DNA from: JBQCHF01 sp051954955
Lineage (GTDB): Bacteria; Actinomycetota; Actinomycetes; Motilibacterales; Motilibacteraceae
Length of the DNA: 25,163 nt
Reading direction: 5' to 3'
Assembly (NCBI GenBank): GCA_051954955.1
Contig: JBQCHF010000018.1
Span: forward strand, 1-25,163
Shown: piece by piece, positions 21,683-25,163 of the stretch
Layout: every line of letters begins with the position of its first letter
Numbering within the stretch: position 1 is the first letter of the stretch
Position numbers and translations under genes: made by a program
Notes under the pieces: model-generated
Seen by the model: only the letters and a program-made list of their open reading frames with translations
Database searches by the model: none
What the model was told of the DNA's origin: nothing

Positions 21683-23461
21683 CTGAACCCCTCGACCGCG
21701 CTGGCCCGGGTGCTCGTCGACGAGCTGGTCTGCGGCGGGGTGCGCGAGGTGGTGCTGTCGCCGGGCTCGCGCAACGCGCCGCTCGCCTTCGCGCTGCACG
21801 ACGCCGACTCCGCCGGCCGGCTGCGGCTGCACGTGCGGATCGACGAGCGCTCGGCGGCGTTCCTCGCGCTCGGGCTCGCCAAGGTCTCGCAGGTGCCGGT
21901 GGCCGTCGCCTGCACGTCGGGCACCGCGGCGGCAAACTTCCACCCGGCCGTCCTGGAGGCCGACGCCGCGGGCGTGCCGCTCGTCGTCCTGACCGCCGAC
22001 CGCCCGGCCGAGCTGCAGGGCACCGGCGCCAACCAGACGGCCGACCAGGTCCGCCTCTACGCCGGCGCGGTCCGCCGCGCCGCCTACCTGGCCGCCCCGG
22101 CCGACCTGCCCGGTGAGCTCGCCTCGGCCCGCGCCCAGGTCTGCCGGCTGCTGGCCGCGGCGGCGGGAGAGCTGGACGGCGACCCCGGCCCGGTGCACGC
22201 CGACGTCGCGTTCCGCGAGCCGCTCGTCCCTGAGAGCGAGGACACGCGCCCCACCGACCTCGCCGGCTGGGCCGGCCGTCCCGACGGCGGCCCCTGGACC
22301 CGCGTCTCGGTCCCCGCGCCCTCCTGGGCCGGCCCCTACGACGGCGCGGCGGCGCTGGGCTCGTCGTGGAGCCGCACGCTGGTCGTCGTCGGCGACTGCC
22401 CGCCGGAGGTCTCCCGGCTGGCCCACCGGCTGGCTGACCAGCGCGGCTGGCCGCTGGTCGCCGAGCCCAGCGGCGGCTCCGGCCTGGCGCACGGACCGCT
22501 GCTTCTCGGCGCCGCCGGCTGGCTGGACGGCCACAAGCCGCAGCGCGTGCTGGTGGTCGGCCGTCCCACGCTCACCCGACCGGTGCAGCGGCTGCTCGCC
22601 GACCCGATGGTGCAGGTCGAGGTGGTCGCCACCTCCCCGTGCTGGGCCGACGCCGGCCGCCAGGCCGCCGCCGTCCACCACGTCTCCTGGCTGGACGCCG
22701 CGCTGCGCCAGCCCTCCCCGGCGCCGCAGGGCGCCTGGGTGATGCCGGGGCCCGAGCCGGCCGAGCCCGACGCCGCGTGGGCCGCTGCCTGGCGCGATGC
22801 CTCCGCCGCGGCCGCCAAGGCCGTCGACGACGTGCTCGCCGCCGCCTGGCCCTCCAGTCCCGCCGTGGCCCGCGCCGTCGTCGACGCGCTGCCTGAGGAC
22901 GCGCTGCTGGTGCTCGGCTCGTCCTCGGTGGTCCGCGACGTCGACCTCGTCGCCTCGGTCCCGCCCGGGCGGGCCGTGCTGGCCAACCGCGGCCTGGCCG
23001 GCATCGACGGCACCGTCTCCACCGCGCTCGGTGCAGCGCTCGCCGTGCAGCGGGCCCGCTGGGCTCCCGCCGTCGCGCTGCTCGGCGACCTGACCTTCCT
23101 GCACGACAGCAACGGCCTGGTCCTCGGACCGGACGAGCCCCGGCCCGACCTCACGCTCGTCGTCGTCAACGACGACGGCGGGGGCATCTTCACCCTGCTC
23201 GAGCAGGGCGCGCCCGAGCACGCCGCGTCCTTCGAGCGGGTCTTCGGCACGCCGCACGGCGTCGACCTCGCCACGCTGTGCGCGGCCTCCGGCACGCCGC
23301 ACACCCTGGCGGGCAGCGTGGACGACCTGCGCGCCGCCCTGGCCGACGACGCCCGCCCCGGCGCCGGCGTCCGCGTCGTCGAGGTCCGCACCGACCGGAG
23401 CGCCGCCCGCGAGCTGCACGCCCGGCTGCGGGAGGCGGTCGCCGCCGCGCTCGGCTCCTGA
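21683..23461 (+). CDS. menD: SEPHCHC synthase (2-succinyl-5-enolpyruvyl-6-hydroxy-3-cyclohexene-1-carboxylate synthase)
   Basis: MenD is the thiamine-diphosphate enzyme that adds succinyl-semialdehyde from 2-oxoglutarate to isochorismate. Starting at CTG 21683 the protein has 592 residues and opens MNPSTALARVLVDELVCGGV, the normal family N-terminus; GGAGG lies 5 nt upstream. Read from there, Glu55 in VRIDERSAAF is in the family's ThDP-activating position. The C-terminal domain has the ThDP/metal motif GDLTFLHDSNGL and VVVNDDGGGIFTLLEQG. No ATG or TTG fits. A GTG at 21626 in frame would add 19 non-conserved residues and lacks a ribosome-binding site. It converges on menF; a stem-loop separates them. 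Confidence 0.93.
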   Translation: MNPSTALARVLVDELVCGGVREVVLSPGSRNAPLAFALHDADSAGRLRLHVRIDERSAAFLALGLAKVSQVPVAVACTSGTAAANFHPAVLEADAAGVPLVVLTADRPAELQGTGANQTADQVRLYAGAVRRAAYLAAPADLPGELASARAQVCRLLAAAAGELDGDPGPVHADVAFREPLVPESEDTRPTDLAGWAGRPDGGPWTRVSVPAPSWAGPYDGAAALGSSWSRTLVVVGDCPPEVSRLAHRLADQRGWPLVAEPSGGSGLAHGPLLLGAAGWLDGHKPQRVLVVGRPTLTRPVQRLLADPMVQVEVVATSPCWADAGRQAAAVHHVSWLDAALRQPSPAPQGAWVMPGPEPAEPDAAWAAAWRDASAAAAKAVDDVLAAAWPSSPAVARAVVDALPEDALLVLGSSSVVRDVDLVASVPPGRAVLANRGLAGIDGTVSTALGAALAVQRARWAPAVALLGDLTFLHDSNGLVLGPDEPRPDLTLVVVNDDGGGIFTLLEQGAPEHAASFERVFGTPHGVDLATLCAASGTPHTLAGSVDDLRAALADDARPGAGVRVVEVRTDRSAARELHARLREAVAAALGS

Positions 23462-23478
23462 GGGGCCCGACCGAGGAG

Positions 23479-23522
23479 ATTGCTCGCCTACCGAGGGAAA
23501 TTCGGCTGGGTGGGCGAGTAAT
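23479..23522. terminator. Bidirectional stem-loop between menD and menF (family F)
   Basis: The arms at 23479-23491 and 23510-23522 pair over 13 bp with two G-T wobbles, with a small inner stem CCGA/TCGG in the 18-nt loop. It sits 18 nt after the menD stop and 42 nt beyond the menF stop. The right arm runs into ATGATCAC, the core also seen in families A and D. Confidence 0.6.
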
Positions 23523-23563
23523 GATCACGGGCCCGGGTTCGTTCCGGCCGGGGCCGGCCCCGC

Positions 23564-24802
23564 CTACCCCCCGGCCAGCGCGTCCCGCACCGGCACCAGC
23601 TTGGCCTGCGTCTCGGCCAGCTCGGCCGCGGGGTCCGACCCCGCGACGATGCCGCAGCCGGCCAGCAGCCGGACCCGGCGCGGGTCGCCGCCCGCGCCGA
23701 CCTCGGCGCAGCGCAGCGCGATGCCCCACTCGCCGTCGCCGGAGCCGTCGACCCACCCGACCGGGCCGGCGTAGCGGCCGCGGTCCATCCGCTCCACCTC
23801 GGCGATCAGCGCGAACGCGGCGTCGGTGGGGGTGCCGCAGACGGCGGCCGTGGGGTGCAGCGCGCCGGCCAGCTCCAGCGACGTCGAGCCGTCGGCCAGC
23901 ACGCCGGCGATGTCGGTGGCCAGGTGCATGACGTTCGGAAGGTGCAGCACGAACGGCGCCTCGGGCACGTTCATGCCGGTGCAGTGCGGGGCCAGCGCCT
24001 CGGCCACCGACCGCACCGCGTACTCGTGCTCCTCGAGGTCCTTGCTCGAGCGGGCGAGCCCGGCGGCCAGCGCCAGGTCGCGCTCGTCGTCGCCGGTCCG
24101 GCGGATCGTGCCGGCCAGCACCCGCGAGGTGACCAGCCCGTGCTCCAGGCGCACCAGCATCTCCGGCGTCGCACCGACCAGGCCGTCGACGGCGAAGGTC
24201 CAGGTGGCCGCGTAGCGCTCGGCCAGCCGGGCCACCAGCCAGCGCGGGTCGGCCGCGGCCTCGGTGGTGGCCACCAGGTCGCGCGCCAGCACGACCTTCT
24301 CCACCTCGCCGGCCCCGATCCGGCGCACGGCCTCGGCCACCGACTCCTCGTAGGAGACGGCATCCACCGCGCCCTCGGCGTAGGTGACGGTGCCCGGCGG
24401 CTCCGGCGCCTCCACCTCGCGCAGCGCCGACGCCCCGCCCACGGTGGTGACCCAGGCCCGCCCGCCGCGCCGGCCGACGACCACCTCGGGCACCACCAGC
24501 ACGGAGGAACCCGCCGGGTCGAAGGAGAAGCTGCCGAAGGCGACCGGGCCGCTGCCGGGCACGCCCACCGCGTCGTCGACGTCGAGGGCGGCCTGCACCT
24601 CGCGCCACCACCGGGCGGCCCGTGCGAACCGGTCCGGGCCGCTGACCTCCAGCCGCAGCGCCTCGCCCCAGCCGACCAGGCCCTCGCCCCGGCGCACCCA
24701 GGCCAGCGCGCCCTCGCGGGGGAGCCGCGCCAGCAGGTCGCCGGGGTCCTCCACCGGGGCGGTGCGCACCACGAGCGGTGCGCCCGCGGGAGCCGTCGTC
24801 AC
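23564..24802 (-). CDS. menF: Isochorismate synthase
   Basis: This enzyme isomerises chorismate to isochorismate, the first committed step to menaquinone. The 412 residues form the chorismate-binding fold: GEVEKVVLARD with the general-base lysine Lys169, LVGATPEMLVRLEHG, SRVLAGTIRRTGD, AVCGTPTDAAFALI, GRYAGPVGWVD and the C-terminal RLLAGCGIVAGSDPAAELAE. The Lys169 motif distinguishes isochorismate synthases from some relatives. It could equally serve a siderophore pathway (EntC/DhbC type), but the men neighbours favour menaquinone. The GTG at 24802 has TAGGCT ending 7 nt upstream and no ribosome-binding site, so it is probably leaderless. It is convergent with menD. Confidence 0.94.
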   Translation of the reverse strand: MTTAPAGAPLVVRTAPVEDPGDLLARLPREGALAWVRRGEGLVGWGEALRLEVSGPDRFARAARWWREVQAALDVDDAVGVPGSGPVAFGSFSFDPAGSSVLVVPEVVVGRRGGRAWVTTVGGASALREVEAPEPPGTVTYAEGAVDAVSYEESVAEAVRRIGAGEVEKVVLARDLVATTEAAADPRWLVARLAERYAATWTFAVDGLVGATPEMLVRLEHGLVTSRVLAGTIRRTGDDERDLALAAGLARSSKDLEEHEYAVRSVAEALAPHCTGMNVPEAPFVLHLPNVMHLATDIAGVLADGSTSLELAGALHPTAAVCGTPTDAAFALIAEVERMDRGRYAGPVGWVDGSGDGEWGIALRCAEVGAGGDPRRVRLLAGCGIVAGSDPAAELAETQAKLVPVRDALAGG

Positions 24803-24809
24803 GTCCTCG

Positions 24810-24815
24810 AGCCTA
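24810..24815 (-). promoter_or_regulatory. menF leaderless -10 element (TAGGCT)
   Basis: TAGGCT on the minus strand fits TANNNT and ends 7 nt before the menF GTG, matching the spacing at menB and menE. No convincing -35 is visible. Confidence 0.5.
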
Positions 24816-24932
24816 CGGCCGACGACGTCGCCCGGCCCGCCGTGACCGCGGACGCCGGCCGCCCACACCCCCCCCGCGCCGGCATGTCCGCAGAGCCGGT
24901 GCGAGACGCCGCCCCGCACAGATCGTCGCCGC

Positions 24933-24974
24933 CCCCGTGGAATTCCGTACGGGCGGCGGCAAAGGACCACGGGG
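24933..24974. repeat. 8-bp inverted repeat downstream of the last gene
   Basis: CCCCGTGG (24933-24940) and CCACGGGG (24967-24974) form a perfect stem, followed by GTGATCAT (24977-24984). It lies in the 214-bp gap between the partial minus-strand gene's stop (25017) and menF, and could terminate the former. I see no gene in that gap. Confidence 0.45.
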
Positions 24975-25016
24975 CCGTGATCATTCCGGCGCGCGCCGGC
25001 CCCGGCGGGCGACCCC

Positions 25017-25163
25017 TCAGGTCCGCTCCCACGGGCTGTCCGGCGTGAGCAGCGACACCCCCAGCCGGGCCCGGCGCACCAGCCACGGCGAGGGCCGGTA
25101 GCGCGGGTCGCCGGTAGCGGCCTGCAGCCCCTCCAGCACGCCCAGCACCCGAGCCGGCCCGAT
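25017..25163 (-). CDS. C-terminus of an unidentified protein
   Basis: The last 48 codons plus stop of a minus-strand gene enter from the right edge. The visible sequence starts IGPARVLGVLEGLQAATGDP and ends LLTPDSPWERT; codon bias matches the surrounding real genes. I cannot assign a family from this fragment. Its position upstream of menF would suit a menaquinone or lipid gene, but nothing in the sequence proves that. Confidence 0.6.
   Translation of the reverse strand: MGPARVLGVLEGLQAATGDPRYRPSPWLVRRARLGVSLLTPDSPWERT

Noticed and set aside
19502..23419. A 1305-residue open frame on the minus strand
   Set aside because: The true menB gene is its last 312 codons (start 20440). The upstream part runs antisense through menC and menD and is low-complexity shadow sequence.
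1..25163. tRNA, rRNA or other structured RNA genes
   Set aside because: No cloverleaf-like pattern or rRNA sequence was recognised on either strand by eye.

Overview
The window is very GC-rich DNA with GTG/ATG starts, tightly packed genes and several apparently leaderless promoters. It carries a haem/cytochrome c assembly operon, a menaquinone pathway locus, an Lrp regulator and a DUF222-HNH protein. Together these indicate a Gram-positive, respiring actinobacterium, most likely Geodermatophilaceae (Blastococcus/Modestobacter/Geodermatophilus-like). The family assignment is inferred from gene order and protein style, not from a search.

Layout. 1-2892: the end of a DUF222-HNH endonuclease gene, a frameshifted P-loop kinase-like pseudogene broken by a pentanucleotide repeat, and a convergent secreted lytic transglycosylase. 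3059-9237: one plus-strand operon, hemL - histidine phosphatase - ResA-type thioredoxin - ccdA - resB - ccsB. It couples tetrapyrrole synthesis to system II cytochrome c maturation and most junctions are GTGA overlaps. 9258-13468: small accessory genes, namely a GNAT, two PLDc_N-type membrane proteins, a 42-aa basic protein, an Lrp/AsnC regulator, another GNAT, a DUF4229 membrane protein and a double-GNAT protein. 13469-13873: a non-coding patch made largely of palindromes. 13874-24802: an uncharacterised membrane protein and the menaquinone genes menA, menE, a PaaI-type thioesterase, menB, menC, menD and menF. A gene for MenH and one for the final methyltransferase are not in the window. 25017-25163: the C-terminus of an unidentified minus-strand gene.

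Most notable features. (1) A two-gene type IV-like toxin-antitoxin module (winged-helix AbiEi-type antitoxin plus nucleotidyltransferase toxin) lies inside the men locus at 17122-18956, in visibly lower-GC DNA. Its promoter is wrapped by three GTTCA half-sites that look like an autoregulatory operator. (2) Many gene ends carry long palindromes from several families. One family has three copies with 21-22-bp arms and an 8-nt loop. Another locus has 17-bp tandem repeats with inverted partners. Some of these elements supply the stop codons of the flanking genes. (3) menB and menC diverge across only 18 bp, with overlapping -10 elements and no room for leaders. (4) menD appears to start with CTG. 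(5) The first gene of the minus-strand membrane protein unit has a leader in which a perfect upstream complement can pair with the ribosome-binding site.

How the genes work together. hemL feeds the haem pathway. ResA, CcdA, ResB and CcsB reduce apocytochrome c thiols and attach haem outside the membrane. MenF, MenD, MenC, MenE, MenB, the thioesterase and MenA convert chorismate to demethylmenaquinone, the quinone that passes electrons to those cytochromes.
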